Of a stretch of 64,000 bases of DNA, positions 45,874-57,500 are shown piece after piece (the stretch's first letter is position 1; each line of letters starts with the position of its first letter). The position numbers and the translations under genes are program-made. The stretch is from a virus, in IMG/VR virus record IMGVR_UViG_3300040801_001810, positions 62,001-126,000 of that record. The stretch is one strand, 5' to 3'. Below the pieces are notes generated by a model that ran no database searches, was not told the origin of the DNA, and worked only from the letters and a program-made list of their open reading frames with translations.

Positions 45874-46401
45874 TTATTGAGTATTGTAGTTTTCTTTTAT
45901 ACTCTTCCAATATTTATTAGGGACTTTCATATTAGATATGTCATTAACTCGTAATGCTTGAGATGATTTAATAGGAGTAGTTCTAATATCTCTCCTATCT
46001 AATTTCTTGAATCCATTTATAAAGTCGAAGGTAAAAGGAATAGATGTGATTTCTGAATTCTGTACAAATATATCTATAAATATAGCAACTGCATTGTAGT
46101 CTGTAGGAACAATTCTAACAGCTAATTGGCCAGGAAGAACAGTTGCTTGTAAGTTCTTTTGTAGGTAGTTTTGCATTTCTAGTGCGGTCTCACGACTATT
46201 TTGTTCGCCTATAAATTTTTCAGGAGTAGCACCTATAGTAGGATCGGCTTTCCAGTCTCCCTGAATGGTAATTAATAATTTATATACTTCTCTCTCTATA
46301 TAGTCGATACCAGAGGTAAGCATGAGATCACCGTTTTCAAAATAAAAATCAGTGTCATACCCAAGTAAAACATCAGTCATTCCAGAATAAGCTTCTGCCA
46401 T
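45874..46401 (-). CDS. gp25/W-like baseplate protein
   Basis: 175 residues. The N-terminal DVLLGYDTDFYFENGDLML, then EVYKLLITIQGDWKADPTIG and KFIGEQNSRETALEMQNYLQ, fit the gp25/W baseplate family. Its members hold the sheath start to the baseplate wedge. IVPTDYNAVAIFIDIFVQN supplies the expected C-terminal beta strands. It begins one base after the stop of the spike-like gene and lies just upstream of baseplate J, the standard order. Structural role, no enzymatic activity. Confidence 0.78.
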   Translation of the reverse strand: MAEAYSGMTDVLLGYDTDFYFENGDLMLTSGIDYIEREVYKLLITIQGDWKADPTIGATPEKFIGEQNSRETALEMQNYLQKNLQATVLPGQLAVRIVPTDYNAVAIFIDIFVQNSEITSIPFTFDFINGFKKLDRRDIRTTPIKSSQALRVNDISNMKVPNKYWKSIKENYNTQ

Positions 46402-46402
46402 T

Positions 46403-47197
46403 TTAACCCACTAAGTCTTTGATTTTACCAAGCTTAGAAACAACGTCTCTAACCTTTTTACCACCCTCGGCTATCTGTACAAATTTTGCCATGTTTGGTA
46501 ATTCTGGTATAGCAACTGCTCCAGTTGGAATAGTAGAAGGGATAAATCTTTGTAAGAAGTTATCTGCCATCCACTCTCGTTGGTGTTCTGAGGACTCCCA
46601 TCCAACACTTCCAGCAATATAGACTCCTTCTTCACCAAGAGCTATGGATCCACCAGCTGATTTAATTAAGATAGCCCCATCCGTATTTATAAATATACCT
46701 ACATTTTTATCGCCTAAATCCTCTTGACCTTCAGTAGCAGATTGTTGATTTTTAGCGTTACTACTAGTATAGTCCTTATTAGTAGGCGGGGTAAGAGCCA
46801 TGGCTACCTTTTCTAAATCTAACATACTGATCTTACTAATCGAAAATGTTGACCCTCCACTATTAGCGTTAGTACTTGAAGATGACTGATTTAAAGGCAA
46901 TACATATACAAACCCTAAAGGAAGATCTGCTAGTGTTCCTTCTTCATCAAGTATGCCTGGAATAAAACTAAGTCGCTCTTCATCTATACCAAAATCTGAT
47001 ATAGCTTCATCATGTGTTGCAACAACTGCAACATGTCTTTTAGGGTGCGGAACTTCTGCTCCTCCTAAGTACTTGAAATCAAAGAACTTACCATTAAATT
47101 CTATTCTAACTATTCTATGAAATTGATTATAGTAATTAGTAGCTGCAATTTTAGCACCAAACTGTTTAAACTGATATCTATTATCAGAATCGTACAT
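46403..47197 (-). CDS. baseplate spike-like protein
   Basis: 264 residues. The N-terminus (YNQFHRIVRIEFNGKFF) is beta-rich, resembling the OB-type start of gp5/V-like spike proteins. A later NTDGAILIKSAGGSIALGEE is a short beta-strand repeat like those in triple-stranded membrane-piercing spikes. A Ser/Thr/Asn linker lies between the two. The last 70 residues (MADNFLQRFIPSTIPTGAVA) are helical or extended. It sits between the hub-like giant gene and the gp25-like gene, the usual spike position. The start is in a TAATG overlap. Confidence 0.62.
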   Translation of the reverse strand: MYDSDNRYQFKQFGAKIAATNYYNQFHRIVRIEFNGKFFDFKYLGGAEVPHPKRHVAVVATHDEAISDFGIDEERLSFIPGILDEEGTLADLPLGFVYVLPLNQSSSSTNANSGGSTFSISKISMLDLEKVAMALTPPTNKDYTSSNAKNQQSATEGQEDLGDKNVGIFINTDGAILIKSAGGSIALGEEGVYIAGSVGWESSEHQREWMADNFLQRFIPSTIPTGAVAIPELPNMAKFVQIAEGGKKVRDVVSKLGKIKDLVG

Positions 47198-50100
47198 TAG
47201 CTTCCTCCTGCGATTGCTTCAGGTATGGATCCAACAATACCTAGTAAGCTAGACTTAAAGTTTTCTGATGGTTCAGGTGTAAAAGGAAGTCCTGGAATAC
47301 TCCATAAGATACCTCTGTACTCATCTGGGTTAAAATTAGTTGTTATATTTGCTTTCAATGGATCACTAAATGCAGCAAACCTGGCAATAGGACTCTTAAC
47401 ACCTAACACATTATGATTCATCAATGTCTTCAAGTTAGTATAATCTACTCCATTGAATCCTGCAACATAAGGAACTCCATGATACACTAATGCTGTAAAG
47501 TTAATACAGTCTCTTCCAAGAATATTACCCATCATATCATATAGAAACTTATGATTTTTTTTGTATGCATTAACAGTATTATTCCAGAAGATCGATAAGC
47601 CAGTTAAAGCTCCAACTCCCCCACCTATGAAATTACCCCCAGCGGCAGAAATTCCACCAGCTGTAGCAATACCTGCTCCTACTCCAGCAAACACTAATTG
47701 ACTACGTTTCCTCGAGATATAGAAATCATAAATCTGATTGATAATCTGGACGTCCTGTAATTGAATTGGATTCCTATCATAAGTAACTAGGTTAGGAGTT
47801 ATGATTGTTCTAAATCCTCGTTCAGGAGTAAACGAATGTATAACTTCTTCTACTTCTACTGTTCCAATCATATCATTTAACCTATCATCGATATGAAGTA
47901 TATCATAAGGCTGGATACTAGTATCACCAATAATTTCAATAGTTCCTTGATACATCTTTTCTACTTCTTGTTGTAGAAGACGCACAGCTACCATTACAAA
48001 TGATGGGAAGTACTGCCAATTAGGAATGTCTTTATTTTTATCAGATGATCCTAAATATTTATTGATCTTTTTAGCAGAGTCTTCTTCATCTCTAATTCTT
48101 CTAAATTCTTTAAAGAACTTATCGTTCTTCTTAGTAATATCAAACCAATTAGCATCTATATTCTTTTGATAACTATTAAGCGGTCTTGTGTGTTCGTCTC
48201 TTAGATCTCCAAATGCCTTAGTCTGCCACAGTTGTAATTTCTTAGATATGAATGCATCACTCATATCACCCAACCTAGCTGAAGTTAATTTAGGTTCATT
48301 AGTATAATATAGATTAACAGCATTAGCAAAATTAGAACTTAATGCGATGTTATTAGATATTAAGTTGGTAACATCCGAAATTAAATGGTGAGATTGGATC
48401 TTCTTATATTGCGGATCCTTAGCTAGCTGTGGATCGATATTGTCAGTTATACTTTTAACATTATAGAAATCCTCAGCTGATAGAGATGTATTTACTTTAG
48501 GTCCCCAATTGGCAAACATTAAATCATATAGATTATGCACTGCTAAGCTAAACTTTTTTGCAAGTTCTTTATCAGTTTTAAAATCAAAAGTATTTATATC
48601 GTCTTCATCTACTGATGAGTATTCGGCAAACTGTAATAATGCTGTTATAGTTTCTCCAAATGCATTTGGAAGAGAAGAGTTATTACCAAGTAAATTAGAT
48701 AATGTTTCCATTAAACTATCATTTGCTCCAGCAAGCTCTGTATTCTTTAATATATGCTGTGATAAAACTAACGCATTTAATCTTTTTTGTAGATAAGTAT
48801 ATACAATTTTATATTCAGGTTTAATAATTAGAGGATTAATTAATCCACCAGTAAAGAAACTAGCAATAGATATATTATCAGGCAATGAAATATTTTTAAT
48901 AGTATTTAGAACAGAAGGTAACTGTTCAATACTTTGTTCGATTTGTTTAATGTTTAATGACGATAAAGCAAATGCGTCGGTGTATTTATAATATCCAGAT
49001 TTTTCACCTATAACTAGAGTCTCTCTATATTGTTTCTTTTTAGATATACGGTCATCATTAAATGATCTAACTACAGGAATTGTATCTCTATGATATAAAC
49101 ATAGTTCTTTCATTGCTTCCCATACACTCTGATCAAAAATCACCCAATCAAAAGTTGGTTTATGATACTTTGATAGAATATGACTGTAAGGTAGATATAT
49201 ATTTTCGTCTCTTGGATTATCTTGAGCAAATACATTAGCAGTTGCTCCACCTAAAAGATTACTCATTAAGAACTTATCAGCAAGCTTTCCTCTGCTATTT
49301 TTAATATTTCTTCCAGTGAAATCTCCATGAGTAACAGAACCAAGAGTTGATATCTTTCCTAGATTTTCTAGACCAGGGATCATATCAAGAATAGATGACG
49401 CTACATCTCCGTGATCTTTTGTAGTAGATAAAAGACCAAACTTATGTGCAACAACATGATGATTTAACTGAGCGCCGTAGCTTTGACATACTAGCTCAAC
49501 AACTGGACCTGAAGTCATTTCTATTATTCTACCTTGGAAAGCAATATCTAGTAAAGAGTCATGAGGACCATATCCCATTTTAATTAATATAGATGTCCCA
49601 GGCTTAATATCTAAGGTACCAAAAAATAAGTTATCATCATTACTAGGAGTATTTAGATTGCCAGCAAAATCAGATCTTTCTCTAAATAGACTTAGTCTAT
49701 CAGTAAGAGTATTAGTGACGTTACTTAATCTAATGATTGCTGTTTTACCAGCTGAGCTTTTATTAGATACAATTTCAATTGATTGTATTGCGTCATAGCT
49801 GAAGTAGTCGTCTAGATTTTTAGGATAGAATGTTTTATCTTCTTCTATAAAATAGATCTTAAATGCAGGAAACATCTTAATAGTTGTATCTTTGCGTTTA
49901 AGTCTTTGATCCATAAATTGCTTTAACATTTCAGTTTTTCTATCGGCAGCTTCTTTGCTTCTAAAGTTCCAGAACTTTAAAAACTGTAGCTCTGGTAAGC
50001 TGTCAAAGTTTAAGTTAGGTGTAGGATTTAAATTATACTCATGAATAAAAGTATTTAATCTAATATAATATCCTATTTTATTATATAAATAACTTTGAAT

Positions 50101-53100
50101 ATTCTTAATATCAGGAAGAGATAACCAATTTTCTTCTGTTGATGAGGCTAGTCCTGATCTCATTTTAGAAGCAATTTCTTTTATAATAGTTTTCTCTTCT
50201 GATGATGCTTGTTCTATTTTAGGATCACTAACAGTAGCGGTAGTTATATTCTCTGCATGTTTAAGTACTGTCATTATGTGAGATCTAAGCTTAGCTATCT
50301 GTGCTGCTTGTGCTCCACTCTTTGAGAGTGTTCTAAAGATCTGATCATTTTTTTCTTCAAACTTACCAAGAATACTATTAGCGGCTACTTGAGATACAAG
50401 ATTATTGTTAACAAGTTTTGATCTATAATATTCGTTTATATGTGTATAAACTTCAAAGATTTCTATAAGCGTTTTAATCCTAGCAGCATTTATTAAATTG
50501 ATCTTAGTTAGGTCTTGATTCTCAAATATAATAGATTTACTAGATCCACTAATTCTAGTTTTAAATGATTCAAACTCATAATCCCATGTAGATTTATTAG
50601 GGGCCTTTTCTCTAGGATTAGCAGCAATGTAAGCATCAATATATTCATTTATTGTATCATTAGTAAACTTTCCATCATCAAGATTATTAGTAGCTCTAGA
50701 TAAAACAACTTGTGTATTTTCAAGCTTCTCAATTAATTCTTTTAATGTACCAGCATTAGAAGAGAAAGACTCTTTTAATAAAACATTCTCAACTCCATTT
50801 TTAATATCTGGATCAAGTTTTTGTGATGCAGATATTAACTCGTCATACTTCTTAATGGATTCAGTGCTTTCAACAAGACTCATCATTGCATGGAGTTTAC
50901 CAATTTTAGCATACTTTCCAACAGCAGAAGTAACATAACTTGCTATATCGTACTTACTATCTATTTGATTATATAAGTAAAAATCTGGTGATAAAAGAAC
51001 TTCTCCAAATTGTGCTGGTATATCGAAATCTTTATAGCAGTTGACATGCACTTTAGTTTGATTGCTAGTTATTGTATCAATTTTCTTAGAGCCAAAGATA
51101 TCTTCTGTGAATAGTTTATTTCTAATAACAGGATCTCTAACAACATCGTTGGCAAGTATACCAGCAATAGATGAATTAAATGATTCGATCATTCCAACCA
51201 TAGATGAACCAGCAGTATTAATAACTGCATTCTTAGCAAATTCCCCAGCAAGGTCAATTCCTATTAGTCCTATTGCTCCAATACCAATTAGAGAAGCAGC
51301 AATTATCGGTAATACAGCCGCTCCTGTAAAGAAAAGACCAACTGCAATTCCAATACCAACAGCAGTTCCTTGAGTTCCGATTGAATCTAAGATCTTTGTA
51401 AATAAAGATTTATTTGGTTGTATCAGATTAATAATAATATCTGCTTGTTGTTCCATTACAGAGTCAAACTTACTAATAATAAATTTAATAATTTTATCTA
51501 CTTCTGGATATTCATTAGCAATTTTATTAAGAGCGTTAGTAGCAGTTGCATTAATATCATTAATCATTATTGAAGAACCAAGAATTTCTTTACTTTGCTT
51601 ATCAATAACATTTGCAGCAGCTGCACCAATTACCTCATTAGAAGTAACCTCAGAATTAATTGGTAATTTATTATTCTTAGATAGGGATCTTTTATTCTGT
51701 GCTTCGGCTATAACCTGGTTAATATAATTGATAACTCTTTTGCCATGAGAAGACAGGAAGAATCTTGATCTAATTATATCGTCAAGACTTGGTTCTTCTA
51801 TCTCATCATTATTCACTATACCAAAAGTTTTAACTACGTATCTATTATTTTCTATTTCAGTAGCAGCCAGAAGCTTAGCAAAACTGGTAATCTGTATATC
51901 ATCGGATGACTCTTGATCAATTGAGTGATAGTCTTGTATAGTAAATTTAGCCTGAGTTAAACTTAAGTTAGTAGACCACGAGCCTGGCTGTTCTTGTATA
52001 TTGGTTGAGTTAGATGTATCATACACAACTTTATCTACACCAAATACTTTGAATACATGATGGAGAGGAACATCAACAATTATTCTACTATCTAGATATG
52101 TTATTAGTTCAGGAGCAGTATATGTAATAATCTTAACAGTCTCTTGTAATCTTTCCGATAATAGAGATAATTTTGTCTTAAGATCTTCTACTTCATTTGA
52201 ATTAACTGAAGTTATATTTAGAGACATATTAATATCATCATGTCCGATATGTTGATAATAAGGATATTTATATGCAGACAAAGTTATTGGTATAAACTTA
52301 TTATTAAAAGTAAGAGACCAACTTATAGTTATATCTTTAGCATTATCTATAATAATAGTATCTTCAGTAATAGGTAATCTAAATGTTTTAAATGGAGACT
52401 CTGCCCCTGGATCAGCTCTAGCTATTACAATACTATCACTAGAACCTACTCCTAGTTCAGTTAGAATTGTCTGTCTTAGATTAAATAAGAAAGCAGCAAA
52501 ACTAGATTTTTTATCTTCAACTTCTGCTTTTGATCCTTTTTCTAACCATGCCCAAATCTTATCAATAGCAGCTTGAGCTGTAGTAACACCAGCTGCATTT
52601 TCAATAGGAGTAACGCCTGTCTCATAATGTAATACTCCTCTTAAAAGTCCAGGAACGTCAACAGTATCTTTCTCAAACTTCCCTTGTACTAAATCAGTAA
52701 CCTGATTAAATAGAACTGTGGATTGTTCGAAACCAACTTTTCGTGATAGCCCTCTCATCAACAATCCAAATGTTGATTGAATTGGTTTAGTAGTATCATC
52801 AGAATCTAGTGTAATACCTTGACTGGCTAAGAGAGTCGGTATTATATTATTAAACTGATTAAATTTAACTGATACTTCATTAAAGAAATCTTGCTTAGTA
52901 AGAAAAGTATTAACTATCTGTCTAACCAGACCAGTCTTATCTTGTATCTGATCAAGAGTACTATTTAATTGTTGTAGTGTATCTACTTGAACATCAAATC
53001 GTTCATTTGATATCTGAGAAGCTATGTCTCTAAAGGATCCATTAAAGTATCTGTACTTAAATTTAATTGGCTTCTTATTATCTTCTGCTTTATAGCTATA

Positions 53101-54366
53101 TAGAAAGTTCTCTCTATTATTTGGTCTTAGTTTTTCAAGAGAATATGCATCTTTAATTATTTCTCCATTAGAGAATACTGGGATGTTATTTCCATTCTCA
53201 TCCTTAACATAATTTCTATCACCAATAAGACTTTGATAGAATGCTCTAAATGGTAAGCTTTCCTTAAAATTTGGTGATCTATCAATAGTAATACCTAATA
53301 CATCTTCTGCTCTCTCTGGTACTACTGATTCGTCATTAAGCTTAGCTTCAGCCTTAGCAAGTAGATCCTTAAGAAATTGATCTTTATACAGAATATCTTG
53401 TTGATATTTAACATCTTTAAATGTAGCAAGACCTTCGAATGGGCCATTAATAGCTTTAGGATCAAATGGTAGAAAAGTTACCTGAGCTTGAAGTGTATTA
53501 GGAAATCCTTCAACTGATTGTATATGAATACTTTCTAAAGCAACAGATACCCATTGATTAGGCCACGAAGTACCAGAACAGATTTCTTTAAAGAACGAGC
53601 ATATATCTTTATTACGAATATTAACAAAAGGAGTTCTCTTAAACATAGCAAACAGATTTAACAATTGATAGTTAATAGAATCTTCATTAGGAAATATTAA
53701 AGATATAGAAATATTCTTAACCTGTTGCATTGTTGGTATCTTTGGATTACCAGCTGTACGAACAGTAGGAAAATATTGATAACCATTCTGTGTATTAAAT
53801 GATATCTGAGTAGGATCTACTAAAAATCCTAGATCACCAACTTGGAGATAACCGTCTGTTAGCTTTCCAATCTTATCAGATAAGAATCTAGCCTCATTCT
53901 GTCTATCCTCCGCTGATTTATTCTCAGCGGAATTTTCTTTTAATATAGAATTAAGTTCTTCTAAAGAAGTATTATTAATTGAGCTAAGATTTGGTCTGAT
54001 AACTCTAAATATTCTAGTTGGATTAGATAATTGTGCTTGATCTTGGGGAGGTAATTCTGGCCACGCATTAAATGTATTATCAGGGAATGTAATAGTAACA
54101 ACATACACTCTATTAGAATGCATGATTATATCGCCAGATCGTAAGTTTCTGACATTAATAGGTTTATCGCCATCAAGATCAACTTTTACTTTAAGATACT
54201 TAGAGTAAGCGATTGGAATTAATGATCTTATAGTCTTAATTTTATTCTGGTTATTTATTTGATTAGCACTAGACTCCGTATTAAACGGATCTTTTTTAGT
54301 TAAAATTAAGTGAAGGGTTGCGCCTAGGTTTTCAGGATTAACAGGCTTTACAACAGCATTATTCAT
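47197..54366 (-). CDS. giant baseplate hub / tail protein with hydrophobic segments
   Basis: 2389 residues. Residues 1-330 are beta-rich (GYLQVGDLGFLVDPTQISFN). A later part (about 1495-1620) reads SIEIVSNKSSAGKTAIIRLS and TSILIKMGYGPHDSLLDIAF, a pattern of hub proteins of the gpD/VgrG-type fold. Residues about 2125-2200 (VEEVIHSFTPERGFRTIITP) match the hub end seen in many long-tail phages. A Gly/Ala-rich hydrophobic stretch lies at about 995-1040 and another at 2222-2259, suggesting membrane contact or ejection. It follows the 60-residue gene by 3 bases. The size is well above that of simple hubs, so ejected or tape-measure functions may be fused. Confidence 0.66.
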   Translation of the reverse strand: MNNAVVKPVNPENLGATLHLILTKKDPFNTESSANQINNQNKIKTIRSLIPIAYSKYLKVKVDLDGDKPINVRNLRSGDIIMHSNRVYVVTITFPDNTFNAWPELPPQDQAQLSNPTRIFRVIRPNLSSINNTSLEELNSILKENSAENKSAEDRQNEARFLSDKIGKLTDGYLQVGDLGFLVDPTQISFNTQNGYQYFPTVRTAGNPKIPTMQQVKNISISLIFPNEDSINYQLLNLFAMFKRTPFVNIRNKDICSFFKEICSGTSWPNQWVSVALESIHIQSVEGFPNTLQAQVTFLPFDPKAINGPFEGLATFKDVKYQQDILYKDQFLKDLLAKAEAKLNDESVVPERAEDVLGITIDRSPNFKESLPFRAFYQSLIGDRNYVKDENGNNIPVFSNGEIIKDAYSLEKLRPNNRENFLYSYKAEDNKKPIKFKYRYFNGSFRDIASQISNERFDVQVDTLQQLNSTLDQIQDKTGLVRQIVNTFLTKQDFFNEVSVKFNQFNNIIPTLLASQGITLDSDDTTKPIQSTFGLLMRGLSRKVGFEQSTVLFNQVTDLVQGKFEKDTVDVPGLLRGVLHYETGVTPIENAAGVTTAQAAIDKIWAWLEKGSKAEVEDKKSSFAAFLFNLRQTILTELGVGSSDSIVIARADPGAESPFKTFRLPITEDTIIIDNAKDITISWSLTFNNKFIPITLSAYKYPYYQHIGHDDINMSLNITSVNSNEVEDLKTKLSLLSERLQETVKIITYTAPELITYLDSRIIVDVPLHHVFKVFGVDKVVYDTSNSTNIQEQPGSWSTNLSLTQAKFTIQDYHSIDQESSDDIQITSFAKLLAATEIENNRYVVKTFGIVNNDEIEEPSLDDIIRSRFFLSSHGKRVINYINQVIAEAQNKRSLSKNNKLPINSEVTSNEVIGAAAANVIDKQSKEILGSSIMINDINATATNALNKIANEYPEVDKIIKFIISKFDSVMEQQADIIINLIQPNKSLFTKILDSIGTQGTAVGIGIAVGLFFTGAAVLPIIAASLIGIGAIGLIGIDLAGEFAKNAVINTAGSSMVGMIESFNSSIAGILANDVVRDPVIRNKLFTEDIFGSKKIDTITSNQTKVHVNCYKDFDIPAQFGEVLLSPDFYLYNQIDSKYDIASYVTSAVGKYAKIGKLHAMMSLVESTESIKKYDELISASQKLDPDIKNGVENVLLKESFSSNAGTLKELIEKLENTQVVLSRATNNLDDGKFTNDTINEYIDAYIAANPREKAPNKSTWDYEFESFKTRISGSSKSIIFENQDLTKINLINAARIKTLIEIFEVYTHINEYYRSKLVNNNLVSQVAANSILGKFEEKNDQIFRTLSKSGAQAAQIAKLRSHIMTVLKHAENITTATVSDPKIEQASSEEKTIIKEIASKMRSGLASSTEENWLSLPDIKNIQSYLYNKIGYYIRLNTFIHEYNLNPTPNLNFDSLPELQFLKFWNFRSKEAADRKTEMLKQFMDQRLKRKDTTIKMFPAFKIYFIEEDKTFYPKNLDDYFSYDAIQSIEIVSNKSSAGKTAIIRLSNVTNTLTDRLSLFRERSDFAGNLNTPSNDDNLFFGTLDIKPGTSILIKMGYGPHDSLLDIAFQGRIIEMTSGPVVELVCQSYGAQLNHHVVAHKFGLLSTTKDHGDVASSILDMIPGLENLGKISTLGSVTHGDFTGRNIKNSRGKLADKFLMSNLLGGATANVFAQDNPRDENIYLPYSHILSKYHKPTFDWVIFDQSVWEAMKELCLYHRDTIPVVRSFNDDRISKKKQYRETLVIGEKSGYYKYTDAFALSSLNIKQIEQSIEQLPSVLNTIKNISLPDNISIASFFTGGLINPLIIKPEYKIVYTYLQKRLNALVLSQHILKNTELAGANDSLMETLSNLLGNNSSLPNAFGETITALLQFAEYSSVDEDDINTFDFKTDKELAKKFSLAVHNLYDLMFANWGPKVNTSLSAEDFYNVKSITDNIDPQLAKDPQYKKIQSHHLISDVTNLISNNIALSSNFANAVNLYYTNEPKLTSARLGDMSDAFISKKLQLWQTKAFGDLRDEHTRPLNSYQKNIDANWFDITKKNDKFFKEFRRIRDEEDSAKKINKYLGSSDKNKDIPNWQYFPSFVMVAVRLLQQEVEKMYQGTIEIIGDTSIQPYDILHIDDRLNDMIGTVEVEEVIHSFTPERGFRTIITPNLVTYDRNPIQLQDVQIINQIYDFYISRKRSQLVFAGVGAGIATAGGISAAGGNFIGGGVGALTGLSIFWNNTVNAYKKNHKFLYDMMGNILGRDCINFTALVYHGVPYVAGFNGVDYTNLKTLMNHNVLGVKSPIARFAAFSDPLKANITTNFNPDEYRGILWSIPGLPFTPEPSENFKSSLLGIVGSIPEAIAGGS

Positions 54367-54369
54367 TTA

Positions 54370-54552
54370 CTATTCCTTTAAGTTTCTTAAAGCAATTGGG
54401 CTTAGTGATAGAGGATCATCTACCTCAATGACATTAATCTTAGTTGGTTTTCCGTTTAACTTTGAGATTTCTCGTTCTAATAAACGTAAATATTCTGAAT
54501 AATCTTGGCCGTCATCGACATTGATTGATATATTTGCTTCAACTACACTCAC
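54370..54552 (-). CDS. 60-residue acidic protein between giant genes, GTG start
   Basis: 60 residues. The start is a GTG in a four-base GTGA overlap with the stop of the 2350-residue gene, so it is translated by re-initiation. It contains NISINVDDGQDYSEYLRLLE and KPTKINVIEVDD, a possible strand-helix-strand domain. No family recognised. Its place between two giant virion genes suggests a small partner, a chaperone or a tail adaptor for one of them. Confidence 0.6.
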   Translation of the reverse strand: MSVVEANISINVDDGQDYSEYLRLLEREISKLNGKPTKINVIEVDDPLSLSPIALRNLKE

Positions 54553-57500
54553 AGATCTGCTCTCCTATCTAATTGGGATGAACCAAATTGTGGTATGTAA
54601 CTAGTATAGTTCGAATAGTTATTATTTGGAGGACCGAAGAACGCTTGTCTGTTTTGATTTACAGTACCTACTGTATTATCAATCATCCTAGATATAACAC
54701 TAGATCTCTGTCTCTTATTGTTTCTATTGCTATTTAATCTAATAAATGCCTGTTTAGAGAATGAAGCATCAACCATATCAAGAGGAATATTTCTATTTAA
54801 TTCTACTGAGGAGCTAATAGCATTATGCGAACCATCAATATCAACACCAAGATCAGTAAATGCATCTAATGGATTAGCTGAATTAGATAACTGATTAGGT
54901 TTAAAGAAAGTGGCAGCCATATATATACCAGCAGCAATAGCCCCAACTTTCCCTCCCTTTTTAAAGAAGGATCTAGCATTAGGTGTATCCAGTTTAAATT
55001 TTTTAGATAACTGATCTCCTAACTCTGATACTGCTGATCTAGTAGGTGCTGGTACAGAGAATTTATTCTCTAACATGAAATCCTTCTCAGCAGCAGATAT
55101 TATTATATCAGCTATATTTGCATTATCTCTAACTAGATCAATATTATCAAATGATCTTTTCATATCAAATAACTGAGATCCTCTTGGAGCGATTTCTTCC
55201 ATTTCTCTCATTATACCAATAGATTTTTTATAGTAAGATTGTCCTTCATCTGCTCCATACATATCAGTAAATAGATTTTTAAGCGAATTCTTATCTTCTC
55301 TAGTAGAATTTTTTGGATCTAAGAAGACCTTAGCAGCAGAAGCAAGTCTTCCAAAATCAGCATTAGGATGCTTTGCCAAACTAATAAACGTCTGGGCAAT
55401 ACCAGCATAACCATGATTTAAGTTGCCCATTAGCGCTTTAGCAGCTACACTATCTTTTCCAATAAGTCCTGCTTGTAATAATTGTCTTGATCTAGTGTAA
55501 GCAACATTTGTCATTAGTCCTATTACATTCTTTGATACCGCAGTATGAGCAACTCTATCCATTTGATTACCAATATACTTTGCAGTAATAACATTAGGAT
55601 TGTGCAGCTGAATAGTCTTAATGTTTTCAGCAAATGATTGAAAGTCATTAGCAAACATTGTCATAGTTTTTTGGGAATTAATATCCATACTCTTAGTAAT
55701 AAAATTACCTTGATCATCAAAGCCTCCCATTAAGACTCCATCTTTAGTTCCAGGAGTAATATCCATTAAGAACATCTTCTCTTTTAAACTATCTCTTAAT
55801 GATTTAACTACGCCTTGTTTAGCAGAAACTACAGAGTCTAAAGCTTTTCCTAGTGATGCAGAATGTTCTGCACCATAACCCATTAGAGATTCAGCTGTCT
55901 TGAGACCTTTCATTACAAAATACGCAACATCACCATCAAAGTCAGCTCCAAACAACTTAGTATATTGAGCATGTACTTGAGCTTCATTAGCATTCATTCC
56001 AAGGAACTCACCGACTTCTTGTGGAATTATATTTAACCGCATATCTAGTACAGCATCAGTTGCAGATTGTACGTTAGGATGACGAGTCATATATCCATAT
56101 AGATATTCTTCTCCTCTCATTATACTAGATATTTTACCAGCATTATCTGGTCCAAATACTCGAGCAAGATGTTCAGTAGCTTTAACTACATTATTAGCTT
56201 TATTAATTTGCATTGGAAGCTCAAAATTTTTAAAGAACGCATCTGTTACATATACATCAGAAAGATTAGATTTAGATGTTAGTCTTTTAATTAATTGATT
56301 TGCTTGTGTAACGCTTCCTTTAAACTGATCTCCAAAAGTAGCAAATCCTCCACGTCTTTGAATATCTAAAGCCTTTTCAATTATATCTGCCGCTCCTCTA
56401 ATAGGTGCTTGAACTCCACGAGGAGCAAGCTCATTAGCTCTAGCATATACAGAAGAAGAATCCATTAAGAATCCTTGATTCATATAGTTTAGATATTGTC
56501 TCTTTAGAAAACTCTCTGCTGTTCTTACATCAGTTTGTCCTTTACTACCAGATCTCATTTCAGATAGTACAGATTCATAATGTTTAGCTGCTTCAATAAC
56601 TTTATACTGTTGTTTATTTCCTTGGCTTAAATATCCAATAGAAAGATCTTTACCATAAGGATTAAGTACATTGTATATATTTTGAGGAGACGTGTCAGCG
56701 TGCATTACTAGTTTACGTAATCTAACAACTTTATTAGTTTCATCTATGCTTTCAACTATTCCTTTACTTGGATCCTTAGCTGAATCATACATAGTCTTAA
56801 ACATAGACATCATTTTATTCTCTTGCTGAATCGCCATCTGTGGATCAAGCTCTGAGTTCTTAAGCATGTCAGCTATATGAAATTCAAATGCTCCTCCAAG
56901 TTCTTTCTTAGCAGAATAAGCAAAGACGCCTTTATCCTTAGCCATTGCAGCCCATGACTGTACAGCAGACATTGAAACAAAGTTTTTATTATTTTCAAAT
57001 GATTCGGCAAGTTTTGATGTTTGTAATTCATGAATGATTGACTTAACAGCTTTCTCTAAGTCTTCCCCACTTCGACCTTCTTCTGCAAGCATGGCAGAAA
57101 CGTGCTGTATCATTTCAGCTTCAGCAGTATCACTATTAATAATTCGTCCAAGCTTATTAAGATCAAGTCTATTAACTCTATCTAATAGTTTATTAATATC
57201 TTTTATATTAAGTTCCATATTAGAAGTAGAGACTGCTCTAGATAGCAACACATCTTTAAATCTATCCATGGTTCTTCTAGCAGATGCAAATCTTTTGTCT
57301 TTAAGGAATCGTCTACTTGTTTTTAAATCATCAATAGTAGAGCGAGATACATGACCAAAAGGAGTATCTATTAATGAAAGTAAACCCCCACGTAATTTTA
57401 AATCAGTTGGTTTAGGTTGTCTTCCCTTCATTATATTATAAATTGCTCCACGTTGTCTATGTCTGAACCCAGGAATAAAAGGAGAGTCGTCTCTATCCGT

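Noticed and set aside
51062-51373. Open plus-strand frame with hydrophobic translation
   Set aside because: It is the antisense of the Gly/Ala-rich hydrophobic segment of the hub-like giant and has no good start site.
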